Positions 16,223-25,078 of a stretch of 64,000 nucleotides of DNA are shown here, one piece after another. Both the position numbers and the translations under genes were made by a program. The notes beneath the pieces were generated by a model, which was not told the origin of the DNA, ran no database searches, and worked only from the letters and a program-made list of their open reading frames with translations. Source of the stretch: VRUE01 sp963702705 (GTDB lineage: Bacteria; Actinomycetota; Thermoleophilia; Solirubrobacterales; 70-9); assembly GCA_963702705.1 (NCBI GenBank), contig CAVPDR010000002.1, positions 1,189,457 to 1,253,456 of the forward strand. The letters run 5' to 3'. The first letter of the stretch is position 1. Every line of letters starts with the position of its first letter.

Positions 16223-17317
16223 TCAGGGTCGCTGGATTTGGAGGCGGAAGGGTCCTCCGTGGGCGCCGGTCGAGGTGATTTCGAGGCGCAGGCGATGCTG
16301 GCCGCAGACGGTGTAGTCAAGCTGGTCCCGGCGGCTGATGCCGGGGCGAGATCTGCGGAGAAGCCTGCCGGCACGGCTACGAAGGGCCAGTTCGTAGCCG
16401 TGCCTGCGCAGGCGGCTGGGGCGCAGGCTGACCGTTCCGTCGAGCGGCGTTCGTAGGGACTCGACGGCTGCGCCCTCCCCCCTGGCCGGTACTCGCCCGG
16501 CCAGCGTGAAGCTGGTCCGCCCCTGCCAGGGCGTAAGCGTGTCTTCCCGGATCGCCCTGAAGGCGGCCGGGTCCGGTCGCAGCGCCGGTATGTAGCGCCA
16601 CTGGACCGCTTGTTCGGGGAAGCGAAGGTGAGCGAAGGCCTCGGCGAAGGCCTCGCCGGGGTCCTCGAAGTAGTGGCTGCCCTCGTCACCGGGGTAGAGC
16701 CGCCCGGTGCGCTTGCCCTGGCAGACGCCTTCGAGGCTGGCCCAGCGCTCCGTGCCCCAGTCGACGGCACTGCCGAAGGGGGCCGGCATTTCGCGATGGG
16801 CGGCGACGTGGTGGCCGTACTCGTGGGCGAGGACGAAGTCGAAGGTCGCACCCTCTGAATCGGCTTCTTCGTAGCCACCGATGACGATCTTGTCCTCGCC
16901 GGTGAAATAGCAGGCCTCGGCACCGAAGCCGCAATCGAAGCCGAGCTGGAATTCGGTGTCGAGCTGGATCGTGAGCAGTTCGACCTCGGGACCGTGGATC
17001 AGGGTGCCGATGAAGTCGGCGACCCGCTGCGGGTCGGTGACGTTGCAGGTCTCCGCGCAGGCGGCGGTGACGCTGACGGCGACGGTCGCCTCGCTGCCAT
17101 CGCCGATCGAGTAGCGCTGCGACGACGCGGACGCGGAAATCCGCGCCGCCGCAGCACCGGGCTCGCCCAACACGACATCGCGCATCGGTACCGCGGGGCG
17201 CGGCACCTCGAGCGCGACGCCCGGACTGGGACGCCTGGCGGCTACTCCTGCCGGAGCGGCCAGCAGAAGAAAGGTCATGGCTATGCCCGCAAGCGCCCCC
17301 GCCGGGCGCCGGCTCAC
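16223..17317 (-). CDS. Secreted zinc metallopeptidase-like protein
   Basis: 364 residues from GTG 17317; the frame is open further but the signal peptide (AGALAGIAMTFLLLAAPAGV) fits this start. The zinc motif is LAHEYGHHVAAH (HExxH), with a candidate third ligand in EDPGEAFAEAFAHL, the arrangement of gluzincin-like secreted proteases. Cysteines in CAETCNV and CGFGAEACYF suggest disulfides. The C-terminal part is a beta-rich domain, possibly for attachment or substrate binding. Substrate unknown. Transcription runs toward tRNA-Asp. Confidence 0.7.
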   Translation of the reverse strand: MSRRPAGALAGIAMTFLLLAAPAGVAARRPSPGVALEVPRPAVPMRDVVLGEPGAAAARISASASSQRYSIGDGSEATVAVSVTAACAETCNVTDPQRVADFIGTLIHGPEVELLTIQLDTEFQLGFDCGFGAEACYFTGEDKIVIGGYEEADSEGATFDFVLAHEYGHHVAAHREMPAPFGSAVDWGTERWASLEGVCQGKRTGRLYPGDEGSHYFEDPGEAFAEAFAHLRFPEQAVQWRYIPALRPDPAAFRAIREDTLTPWQGRTSFTLAGRVPARGEGAAVESLRTPLDGTVSLRPSRLRRHGYELALRSRAGRLLRRSRPGISRRDQLDYTVCGQHRLRLEITSTGAHGGPFRLQIQRP

Positions 17318-17627
17318 GGAGCGGGGCCCGGCTCTCTCACGGGATCGCTCGCTTCCCCGGTTCCAGCCGGCACAGCGCAGGCAGCGGTTGGCATGTACGC
17401 GAGGAGCGCCATTGCGGGAGGGGGGCGATCGTGAAGGCCACGGGGCGGAACCCTGGCGCCGCGTGAATCGGCTCTTCACGTCAACTAGCGGACACCGTAG
17501 CGAGCATTGCGCCGAGAGAAAAGAAACCGCCATACCATTGCCGTACCAAAACTGACTACCAGAGTCTGGGCGGCAAGATCTCACGCGGAACACAACCGAT
17601 CGAGGATCTCTTACGTAGTTGCCAGCG
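17318..17627. promoter_or_regulatory. Divergent intergenic region between metallopeptidase and CFA operon
   Basis: About 310 bp separate the two divergent genes if the metallopeptidase starts at 17317. The half nearest the CFA operon (about 17500-17620) is AT-richer and is the likely promoter zone for that operon. I see no gene, hairpin or convincing -35/-10 pair. Confidence 0.3.
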
Positions 17628-18896
17628 ATGAAGATCGCGATCGTCGGAACCGGAGTCTCGGGCCTCGTCGCCGCCCACCTGCTGCACCGCGAGCACGCGC
17701 TGACCGTCTACGAGGCGGGCTCGCGGATCGGCGGCCACGCGAACACGGTCCGGGTCGACCTCGAGGACGAGACCCACCGGATCGACACCGGCTTCATCGT
17801 CTTCAACGACCGCAACTACCCCGCCTTCGAAGCGCTGCTGGACGAGCTCGGGATCGCCACGCAGCCCTCCCACATGAGCTTCTCGGTCTCCGACGGGCGC
17901 GGCGAGTTCGAGTATGCGGGGACGCCGCGCGGCCTCTTTGCCCGACCCTCCCACCTGCTCAGCCCCGCCTTCCTCGGCATGCTGCGCGACTGGCGCCGCT
18001 TCAATCGCGAGGCGCAAGCGCTGATCGGGATGAACGGCACCGCCCCCTCGCTCGGTGCCTGGCTCGAGGAAAAAGGCTTCTCCCGACACTTCGTCGAGCG
18101 GCTGATCGTGCCGCAGGCATCCGCTGTCTGGTCGTCGGATCCGGCGCAGATGTGGAGCTTCCCGGCCAGCTTCATGGCCGAGTTCTTCGACAACCACGGC
18201 ATGTTCAGCCTCGGCGACCGGCCGCGCTGGCGCACCGTCAGCGGCGGCTCGGCCTCCTACGTCGAGGCGATCGCGGCACCCTGGCGCGGTCGCGTGCGGC
18301 TGCGGGCGCCGGTGCGGCGAATCGAGCGGCACGACGACGGCGTGCGAATCGAGGCCGAGGGCTGCGAGAGCGAGGACTTCGACCAGGTCGTGATCGCCAC
18401 CCACTCCGATCAGGCGCTGGCGCTGCTCGCCGACCCGAGCGAGTCCGAGCGAGAGATCCTCGGCGCCATCCCCTACCAGCGCAACGAGGCGGTCCTGCAC
18501 ACCGACGCCTCGCTGCTGCCGCGCCGGCGCGCCGCCTGGTCGAGCTGGAACTTCCACCTCACGCCCGAGCCCGCCCGCGGCAGCACCGTCACCTACTGGA
18601 TGAACAACCTGCAGCGTCTGCGCAGCCGCCGGCAGCTGCTGGTCACGCTCAACCGCGGTGACGAAATCGACCCGGAGCAGGTGCTGCGTCGCTTCAGCTA
18701 TGAGCACCCCGTCTACACCGCCGCCGGAGTCGCCGCCCAGGCGCGCCACGCGGAGATCAGCGGCCCCGCGCGCAACACCCACTTCGCCGGCGCCTACTGG
18801 GGCTGGGGCTTCCACGAGGACGGCGTGCTCAGCGCGATCCGGGCCTGCCGGCGGATCGCCCCCGCAGCAGCTCAGATCGAGGTGCTGGCAGCATGA
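17628..18896 (+). CDS. FAD-dependent amine oxidase-like protein of the CFA operon
   Basis: 422 residues from ATG 17628 (TTG 17619 is also in frame). The dinucleotide-binding motif is IAIVGTGVSGLVAAHLLH with E in VYEAGSRIGG, followed by GFIVFNDRNYP. It belongs to the NAD(P)/FAD-binding group that is regularly encoded beside DUF1365 and cyclopropane fatty-acid synthase genes and is thought to act on membrane acyl chains. The C-terminal motif HFAGAYWGWGFHEDGV is typical. Overlaps the next gene by 4 bp. Confidence 0.85.
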   Translation: MKIAIVGTGVSGLVAAHLLHREHALTVYEAGSRIGGHANTVRVDLEDETHRIDTGFIVFNDRNYPAFEALLDELGIATQPSHMSFSVSDGRGEFEYAGTPRGLFARPSHLLSPAFLGMLRDWRRFNREAQALIGMNGTAPSLGAWLEEKGFSRHFVERLIVPQASAVWSSDPAQMWSFPASFMAEFFDNHGMFSLGDRPRWRTVSGGSASYVEAIAAPWRGRVRLRAPVRRIERHDDGVRIEAEGCESEDFDQVVIATHSDQALALLADPSESEREILGAIPYQRNEAVLHTDASLLPRRRAAWSSWNFHLTPEPARGSTVTYWMNNLQRLRSRRQLLVTLNRGDEIDPEQVLRRFSYEHPVYTAAGVAAQARHAEISGPARNTHFAGAYWGWGFHEDGVLSAIRACRRIAPAAAQIEVLAA

Positions 18897-19708
18897 GCGC
18901 CTCGGCGGTCTATGAGGGTTGGATCCGCCACCGCCGCTTCGAGCCGGTCGAGCACGAGTTCCGCTACCGGCTCTTCCTCATGTACCTCGACCTCGACGAG
19001 CTTCCGCGGGTACTCGACCGCTACCCGCTCTGGTCGGCGCGCCACCCCGCGCCCGCCCGTTTCCGCCGCGGCGACTTCATGGGCGACCCGGAGCGTCCGC
19101 TGGCCGAGTGCGCCCGCGACGCAGTCGAGGCCCGGACCGGGGAGCGCCCCGCCGGCCCAGTGCGGATGCTCGCCAACCTGCGCACGCTCGGCCACGTCTT
19201 CAACCCGGTCTGCCTCTACTACTGCTTCGACGCCGGCGGCGAGCGGGTCGAGGCCGTCGTCGCCGATGTCAACAACATCCCCTGGGGGGAGCGTCATCCT
19301 TATGTCCTGGCGCGCGAAGGGCGCCAGGGAACCGTGCTTGCGCAAGAGCTCGACAAGGCCCTCCACGTCTCGCCGTTGATGGCGATGGACCAGACCTATG
19401 CCTTCCGCGCCGGCGAGCCCGGCGAGCGGCTGAGCGTGCAGATCGAGTCGCGCCCGGCGCCCGTTGGAGGTCTATATGACACCCAATCTGACGCGCCCCG
19501 GCGACGGAAGCAGTTCGACGCCACCCTCTCGATGCGTCGCCGCGAGCTCAGCGGCCCGCTGCTGACCCGGATGCTGTTGCGCTACCCGGCGATGTCGCTG
19601 CAGGTCGTCGCCAAGATCTACGCCCAGACGCTGCGGTTGAAGCTGAAGGGAGCGCCCTACTCCCCCCACCCCGCGGGGAAGCCACCGAGGGGGTTCCTGT
19701 CGCCATAG
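18893..19708 (+). CDS. DUF1365 family protein of the CFA operon
   Basis: 271 residues; ATGA overlap with the upstream stop. Family blocks are visible: YEGWIRHRRFEPVEHEFRYR near the start, VRMLANLRTLGHVFNPVCLY, and KALHVSPLMAMDQTY. DUF1365 genes almost always sit between an FAD oxidoreductase and a CFA synthase, suggesting a role in lipid methylation or desaturation; the reaction is unknown. Probably cytoplasmic or peripheral on the membrane. Confidence 0.87.
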   Translation: MSASAVYEGWIRHRRFEPVEHEFRYRLFLMYLDLDELPRVLDRYPLWSARHPAPARFRRGDFMGDPERPLAECARDAVEARTGERPAGPVRMLANLRTLGHVFNPVCLYYCFDAGGERVEAVVADVNNIPWGERHPYVLAREGRQGTVLAQELDKALHVSPLMAMDQTYAFRAGEPGERLSVQIESRPAPVGGLYDTQSDAPRRRKQFDATLSMRRRELSGPLLTRMLLRYPAMSLQVVAKIYAQTLRLKLKGAPYSPHPAGKPPRGFLSP

Positions 19709-20892
19709 GAGATCGACTCGCCCGCACCGCCGTCCAGCAAGCGCTGTCGCGCCTGCGCGCCGGCCGCATCGACGTGGTCGAGAGCGGCCGGCTGCGCTCC
19801 TTCGGCCCCGCCGATGCCGATCTGCGGGCGACCGTGACGATCCGCGACCCGGCCGCCTGGCGGGGGCCGCTGCGCGGCAGCGTCGGGCTTGGCGAGACCT
19901 ACGTCGAGGGTCTCTGGGAAACCGATGACCTGGTCACGCTGATCCGCATCGCCGCGCGCGAGCTCGGACGGCCGGGGGGCCTGCCGGGCGCCGTCGCCCG
20001 GGGGCGCGGCCTGCTGCACCGAGCCCGCCGCCTGGTCCCGGAGAACACACGGGACCGGGCGCGCCGGCACATCGCCGCCCACTACGACCTCGGCAACGAC
20101 CTCTTCGCCGCATTCCTCGACGAGCGGATGGTCTACTCGTGCGCCTACTTCCCCAAACGGGACGCCAGCCTCGAGCAGGCGCAGTTGGCGAAGCTGGAGC
20201 GGATCTGCGCGCGGCTGCGGCTCGGTCCCGAAAACCACCTGCTGGAGATCGGCAGCGGCTGGGGCGGCCTGGCGATCCACGCCGCCCGCGAGCACGAGTG
20301 CCGGGTGACGACGACGACGATCTCGGCCGAGCAGCACGAGCTGGCCCGGCAGAGGGTGCGCGAGGCGGGGTTGGAGGATCGCGTCACCGTGCTGCGCCAG
20401 GACTACCGCGACGTCGACGGCCGCTTCGACCGCCTCGTCTCGGTCGAGATGATCGAGGCGGTCGGCTGGCAGTACTTCGACGCCTTCTTTCGTCACTGCA
20501 GCCGGCTGCTCAGACCTGACGGGCTGATGCTGCTGCAGGCGATCACGATCGACGACAGCCTCTACGAGGCCGAGAAGGGCGCTCGCAGCTTTGCCAACAC
20601 CTACGTCTTCCCCGGCGGCTGCCTGCCCTCGGAGGGAAAGATCGCCGACTGCGTCGCCCGCGTCACCGACATGCGCCAGGTCTGGCGCGAGGACATCACG
20701 GCGCACTACCCGCCGACGCTGGCCGCCTGGCGCGAGCGCTTTTCAGCCGCCTGGGGGCGGCTGCGGGCGCGTGGTTATGACGAGCGTTTCCGCCGCCTCT
20801 GGGCCTTCTACCTCAGCAGCTCCGAGGCGGGCTTCCGCGAGCGTAGGATCAGCGACGTGCAGGCACTGTTCGCCAAGCCGGAGTGGCGGTGA
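19705..20892 (+). CDS. cfa: Cyclopropane-fatty-acyl-phospholipid synthase (CFA family methyltransferase)
   Basis: SAM-dependent methyl transfer to unsaturated phospholipid acyl chains. Motifs: HIAAHYDLGNDLFAAFLDER, MVYSCAYF, SAM-binding LLEIGSGWGGLAIHAA, and EMIEAVGWQYF. The first ATG/GTG/TTG is GTG 19774 (372 residues), but coding signal continues upstream as GDRLARTAVQQALSRLRAGR to an ATA codon at 19705 that overlaps the DUF1365 stop (ATAG), mirroring the ATGA overlaps of this operon. I take ATA, or a misread ATG, as the likely start. Confidence 0.85.
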   Translation: MGDRLARTAVQQALSRLRAGRIDVVESGRLRSFGPADADLRATVTIRDPAAWRGPLRGSVGLGETYVEGLWETDDLVTLIRIAARELGRPGGLPGAVARGRGLLHRARRLVPENTRDRARRHIAAHYDLGNDLFAAFLDERMVYSCAYFPKRDASLEQAQLAKLERICARLRLGPENHLLEIGSGWGGLAIHAAREHECRVTTTTISAEQHELARQRVREAGLEDRVTVLRQDYRDVDGRFDRLVSVEMIEAVGWQYFDAFFRHCSRLLRPDGLMLLQAITIDDSLYEAEKGARSFANTYVFPGGCLPSEGKIADCVARVTDMRQVWREDITAHYPPTLAAWRERFSAAWGRLRARGYDERFRRLWAFYLSSSEAGFRERRISDVQALFAKPEWR

Positions 20893-21647
20893 GGAAGGGA
20901 AGCGGCGAGCCGCTGCTGCTCCTCCATGGCCTCGGCGGCTCGACCGCGGTCTGGAGCCCGGTGATCGACAGGCTCGCCGAGCAGCGCGACGTGCTGGCCG
21001 TCGACCTGCCGGGATTCGGCCTCGCGCGGCCGCTCCCCACCGGAGTGGAACCGAACCCGGTCAACCTCGCGGTCGCGGTGCGCGAGGCCTGCGCCGAGCT
21101 CGGCTTCGAGCGCCCGCATGTAGCCGGCAACTCTCTCGGCGGCTGGGTGGCGCTGGAGCTGGGCCGGGCCGGTTGGGCCGCATCGGTGACGACGCTCTCG
21201 CCGGCGGGCCTCTGGCGCAAGCCGCTCGGCGATCGCCGCGTCAACCCGCGGCTCTGGGCCAAACGCCTGCGTCCGTTCATCTCGCTGGCGCTGCGTGTGC
21301 GGCGCAGCCGCGAGTCGATGCTGGCGACCTTCGCGGCGCGGCCGGATCGCATCCCGGCCAAGGAGGGCCGCGACCTCGTCCTCGGCTGGATCGACTCCAG
21401 CGGCTATGACGGCGCCAACAGGGCGATGCGCACCCACGTCTTCGACCCGTCCGGCTACCCCGAGCTGCCGGTCACCCTCGCTTGGGGGGAGCGCGACCGG
21501 CTGCTGGCCCCGCCGCGGCCCGAGCGCCGGCCGGCCGGCTCGCGCTACGTCGTCCTGCCCGGAGTCGGCCACACGCCGATGTGGGATGACCCCGGGCTGA
21601 TCGCCCGCACCCTGCTCGAGGGCAGCTCGGTCTCGGCCGCCGTCTGA
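20889..21647 (+). CDS. Alpha/beta-fold hydrolase
   Basis: 252 residues from GTG 20889 (GTGA overlap with the CFA stop); GTG 20883 is two codons upstream. Oxyanion motif LLLLHGLGGST, nucleophile elbow VAGNSLGGWVALELG (Ser), and C-terminal VLPGVGHTPMWDDP (His) give a complete serine hydrolase triad with D in WGERDRLLAP. Last gene of the CFA operon; it may process lipids but no substrate can be named. Confidence 0.82.
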   Translation: MRKGSGEPLLLLHGLGGSTAVWSPVIDRLAEQRDVLAVDLPGFGLARPLPTGVEPNPVNLAVAVREACAELGFERPHVAGNSLGGWVALELGRAGWAASVTTLSPAGLWRKPLGDRRVNPRLWAKRLRPFISLALRVRRSRESMLATFAARPDRIPAKEGRDLVLGWIDSSGYDGANRAMRTHVFDPSGYPELPVTLAWGERDRLLAPPRPERRPAGSRYVVLPGVGHTPMWDDPGLIARTLLEGSSVSAAV

Positions 21648-21686
21648 CTTCTGGGAGAGTTCCGGAACGCGAGCAACCGGAGGGAG

Positions 21687-22439
21687 ATGCCAGTGATCAT
21701 CGAGAGGACCGAGAATCCGCAGTGGCTGTCGAACGCTTACCTCGTCGCCGACGAGGCCGGCGGCAAGGGCGTGCTGATCGACGGCAACGACGACCTCGGG
21801 CCGCTGCTCGAGCGGGCCGAGCGCGAGGGAATCGAGATCACCCACATCCTGATCACCCACCCGCACGGCGACCACATCGCCGGCCTCGCCGCGGCGCAGC
21901 AGCAGCTCGGCGGCGTGCCGATGGTCTCCCACGCAGAGGCGGCGGCCGAGATCGAGGACGAGATCGCGCAGACGATCGCCGACGGCGAGAAGCTCAGCAC
22001 GGGCGGCCTCGAGATCGAGGCGATCCACACGCCGGGCCACGCCTCCGGCCACGTCGCCTTCCTCGTCAACGGCAGCGACGTCTTCACCGCCGACGTCCTC
22101 TTCAAGGGGACGGTCGGGGGCACGATGGCTCCGGGCGCCAGCGGCTTCGCCGACCTCGAGTCCTCGGTGATGCGACTGCTCGAGCTGCCGCCGGAGACCA
22201 CCGTGCACCCCGGCCATCGCGAGCCGACCACGATCGGCGCCGAGTGGGACACGAACCCCTTCGTGCAGATCTGGCGTGGCGAGGAGGAGACCGGCGACGA
22301 GCAGGTCACCGTCTGGGGCCGTCCGGCGACGATGAAGCTCTGGGCGCCCGACTACGACGGCGGCAACAAGGCCTGGATCGTCTTCGCCGACGATGGCACG
22401 GAGGCGATCGTCGGCGGTTCGCAGGTGGAGCGCAGCTGA
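21687..22439 (+). CDS. Metallo-beta-lactamase fold hydrolase (glyoxalase II-like)
   Basis: 250 residues from ATG 21687 with GGAGGGAG upstream. Metal ligands: THPHGDHIAG (HxHxDH), HTPGHASGH, D in FTADVLFKG, and HPGHRE. The order and spacing match glyoxalase II-like thioesterase or dioxygenase enzymes. The last 50 residues are an added beta region. Followed by a strong hairpin. Confidence 0.85.
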   Translation: MPVIIERTENPQWLSNAYLVADEAGGKGVLIDGNDDLGPLLERAEREGIEITHILITHPHGDHIAGLAAAQQQLGGVPMVSHAEAAAEIEDEIAQTIADGEKLSTGGLEIEAIHTPGHASGHVAFLVNGSDVFTADVLFKGTVGGTMAPGASGFADLESSVMRLLELPPETTVHPGHREPTTIGAEWDTNPFVQIWRGEEETGDEQVTVWGRPATMKLWAPDYDGGNKAWIVFADDGTEAIVGGSQVERS

Positions 22440-22449
22440 CTTCTGCCGC

Positions 22450-22494
22450 CGATGGGCCTGAAACGTCCGACATTTGGACGTTTCAGGCCCATCG
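22450..22494. terminator. Long perfect hairpin downstream of the MBL gene
   Basis: GATGGGCCTGAAACGTCC at 22451-22468 pairs perfectly with 22476-22493 around a 7-nt loop, plus one closing pair. No T-run follows, so it is either a non-canonical terminator or a dispersed palindromic element. A near copy lies at 55981-56033. Confidence 0.65.
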
Positions 22495-22695
22495 ACCGCG
22501 GTGCTACTTGATCACCGCTTCCATCAGCAGCCAGCAGGGAAGAGCGGCGGGGTGTGGTGAGGCCGGGCAGCGAGTTCGAGGGCTGCACCCGCGAGTTGAG
22601 CTTGGCGCCGAACCTGACCGGGGCCGAGGCGACACCGGCGGCCGGAACGAGGGCCGGGACTCGCTCACCCCTTTGCCTGGTCTTAGGATCAGCGC

Positions 22696-23370
22696 GTGAG
22701 CGCCGAGCCACGCCAGACCAGCGCCGCCGAGCTGAAGGCGCAGATCGAGGCCGAACGCGGCGGGCGACCCTTCCTTGTGCTCCGCGATGGCGCGGGCGAG
22801 CAGCGGATCGTCGTCATCGAGGAGGGCGCCACCGAGCTCTGGGTCGGCCGCGGTGAGGCGGCCGGACTGCGAATCGACTGGGACGAGGAGGTCTCCGCCC
22901 TGCACGCCCAGATCGAGATCGTCGGCGAGGAGTGCACCCTGCTCGACGACGGCCTCTCGCGCAACGGCTCCTTCGTCGGGCCCGAGCGCGTGCACGGGCG
23001 GCGGCGGCTCCGCGACGGCGACGTCCTGCGCTTCGGACGCACCACGGTGCTCTTCCGCCGCCCCGGCGAGTCCGCTCCGGAAGCGACCGTGGTGGCGAGC
23101 GAGGTGCCGGCGGCGGCGGCGATCTCCCCCGGCCAGCGCCGCGTCCTGCTCGCGCTCTGCCGGCCCTACAAGGATGGCTCGGCCTTCGCCACGCCTCCCA
23201 CCAACCAGGCGATCGCCACCGAGCTCCACCTCAGCGTCGACGCGGTGAAGACCCATATGCGGGCGCTCTTCGAGAAGCTCGACCTCGAGGACCTGCCGCA
23301 GAACCGCAAGCGCGTCGCCCTGGCTGAGCGGGCGCTGCAGAGCGGTGTCGTCACGCCCCGCGATCTGTAG
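22696..23370 (+). CDS. FHA-domain protein with C-terminal helix-turn-helix
   Basis: 224 residues from GTG 22696. The FHA domain spans about 45-120 with the phosphothreonine-binding pattern WVGRGEAAGLRI, SALHAQIE and GLSRNGSFV. The C-terminal region, ATELHLSVDAVKTHMRALF, resembles a LuxR/ECF-type HTH. A phospho-Thr sensor fused to a DNA-binding or adaptor helix suggests a regulator downstream of a Ser/Thr kinase; no kinase gene is nearby. The 22500-22695 stretch before it shows no gene. Confidence 0.8.
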   Translation: MSAEPRQTSAAELKAQIEAERGGRPFLVLRDGAGEQRIVVIEEGATELWVGRGEAAGLRIDWDEEVSALHAQIEIVGEECTLLDDGLSRNGSFVGPERVHGRRRLRDGDVLRFGRTTVLFRRPGESAPEATVVASEVPAAAAISPGQRRVLLALCRPYKDGSAFATPPTNQAIATELHLSVDAVKTHMRALFEKLDLEDLPQNRKRVALAERALQSGVVTPRDL

Positions 23371-23499
23371 CGTCGGCGGCCTGGAGCTTTAGCCGATCCG
23401 GCGCTGGCTGGACGCATATGCGATTGGAGTGAGCGCGCTTTCCACCCACACTGCCTCGTTAGTTCTGACGATGACCTCCAAACCAGCAGGGAGACCGAC

Positions 23500-25056
23500 G
23501 TGACGCTGGCGCTCACCGCAACCCAGATCCAGGAATTCGCCTTCGACTGGTACCCGGTATTCGGGGTCGTCTTCATGGCGATGCTGCTCTTCGTCTTCTT
23601 CCGCCTGATGCGGACGACGATGGGAACGACCAAGCCGGAGACGGTGAAGGCGAGCAAGACGGCGCCGGTGCTCTGGGACGAGGTTCAGGGCGTCGATGCC
23701 GCCAAGGACGAGCTGATGGACGTCGCCGAGTGGCTGCGCGATCCCGATCGCTTCGCCGCCCTCGGCGCCCAGCCGCCGCGCGGCGTACTGCTCTTCGGCC
23801 CTCCAGGGACCGGTAAGACGATGCTGGCGCGGGCGGTTGCCGCGCAGGCCGGCGTCGACTTCTTCGCCGCCTCGGGCTCAAGCTTTGTAGAGATGTTCGT
23901 GGGGAGGGGTGCCGCCCGCATCAGGCGGCTGTTCAAGGAGGCGCGCAAGTCGGGCCGTGCGGTGATCTTCATCGACGAGCTCGACGCCGTGGGGGGAGCG
24001 CGCAGCGGAGGCGGAGGCGATGGCGGCTCCAGCGAGCGCGAGCAGGCGCTCAACCAGCTGCTGGTCGAGCTCGACGGTTTCGAGCGCGACCCCGGCACGG
24101 TGATCGTCATCGCCGCCTCCAACCACGTCGACAAGCTCGACCACGCGCTGCTGCGCCCGGGTCGCTTCGACCGCCAGGTGCTGGTCGCGCCGCCCGACCG
24201 CAACGGCCGCGAGGCGATCCTGCGCGCCCACGCCAAGGGCAAGCCGCTCGGCCCCGACCTCGACCTCACAGACGTGGCCCGCAAGACGACCGGGATGACC
24301 GGCGCCCAGCTCGCCAACGCGCTCAACGAGGGGGCGATCATCGCCGGCCGTGCCGACCGAAAGGCGATGGCGCGCGAGGACCTCGACGAGGCGCTGCTGC
24401 GCCAGTCGGTCGGCTCACAGCAGGCACGCCACCTGAACCAGAAGGAGCGCCGCATCGTCGCCTACCACGAGGCGGGCCACGCGCTCTGCCGCCGCCTGCT
24501 CGGCCTCGACCCGCCGGAGATCCTCAGCATCGTTCCCCGCGGCCCGGCCCTCGGCTTCGTCGGCCACTCGCCGCAGGAAGACACCTACCTCAAGTCCCGC
24601 AACGAGCTGCTCGACGAGATCGTCACCCTGCTTGGCGGCCGCGCCGCCGAGGAGGAGGTGCTTGGCAACTCCTACTCGGGCGCCGTCGACGACCTCCACC
24701 GCGTGCACGCCGTCTGCAACCAGATGGTCGTCGAGTTCGGCATGGGCGTCGCCCTCGACGCCGAGGGGGCGCCGCCGATCGCGCTGCCGACCGGGGACTA
24801 CGCGCTCTCGGACCGCACTCGTCGCGATGTCGATCTGGCGGCGATGAACCTGGCGCGGGAGGCATACCGCCGGGCTCGCGCCCTGCTCGCGGCCAACCGC
24901 GAATGCCTCGACGACCTGGCCGCGAACGCGCTCGAGCGCGAGACGCTGACCCGCGAGGACCTCGATGAGATCTTCGCCGCGCACGATCTGAAGGAGGGCG
25001 CCGGCGCGGGAGCGCTCGCGACGGCCGCACCGGTGCTCTTCCGGGAGTCGGCCTAG
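23500..25056 (+). CDS. ftsH: FtsH-like membrane AAA zinc protease, short N-terminus
   Basis: 518 residues from GTG 23500 with GGGAG upstream. One hydrophobic segment (about 18-38) and no extracytoplasmic domain, unlike the 600-700 residue two-span FtsH. AAA module: Walker A GPPGTGKT (100-107), Walker B VIFIDELDAVG, and SRH ending LLRPGRFDR. Protease: HEAGH (323-327) with the third zinc ligand in SGAVDDLHR. It should unfold and degrade membrane or soluble proteins using ATP. A canonical FtsH may exist elsewhere in the genome. Confidence 0.85.
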   Translation: MTLALTATQIQEFAFDWYPVFGVVFMAMLLFVFFRLMRTTMGTTKPETVKASKTAPVLWDEVQGVDAAKDELMDVAEWLRDPDRFAALGAQPPRGVLLFGPPGTGKTMLARAVAAQAGVDFFAASGSSFVEMFVGRGAARIRRLFKEARKSGRAVIFIDELDAVGGARSGGGGDGGSSEREQALNQLLVELDGFERDPGTVIVIAASNHVDKLDHALLRPGRFDRQVLVAPPDRNGREAILRAHAKGKPLGPDLDLTDVARKTTGMTGAQLANALNEGAIIAGRADRKAMAREDLDEALLRQSVGSQQARHLNQKERRIVAYHEAGHALCRRLLGLDPPEILSIVPRGPALGFVGHSPQEDTYLKSRNELLDEIVTLLGGRAAEEEVLGNSYSGAVDDLHRVHAVCNQMVVEFGMGVALDAEGAPPIALPTGDYALSDRTRRDVDLAAMNLAREAYRRARALLAANRECLDDLAANALERETLTREDLDEIFAAHDLKEGAGAGALATAAPVLFRESA

Positions 25057-25078
25057 CCGAGGTAGCATCCTCGGTACG

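Noticed and set aside
22504..22695. Minus-strand coding sequence in the gap before the FHA gene
   Set aside because: The frame is a continuation of antisense sequence with no start signal or domain.
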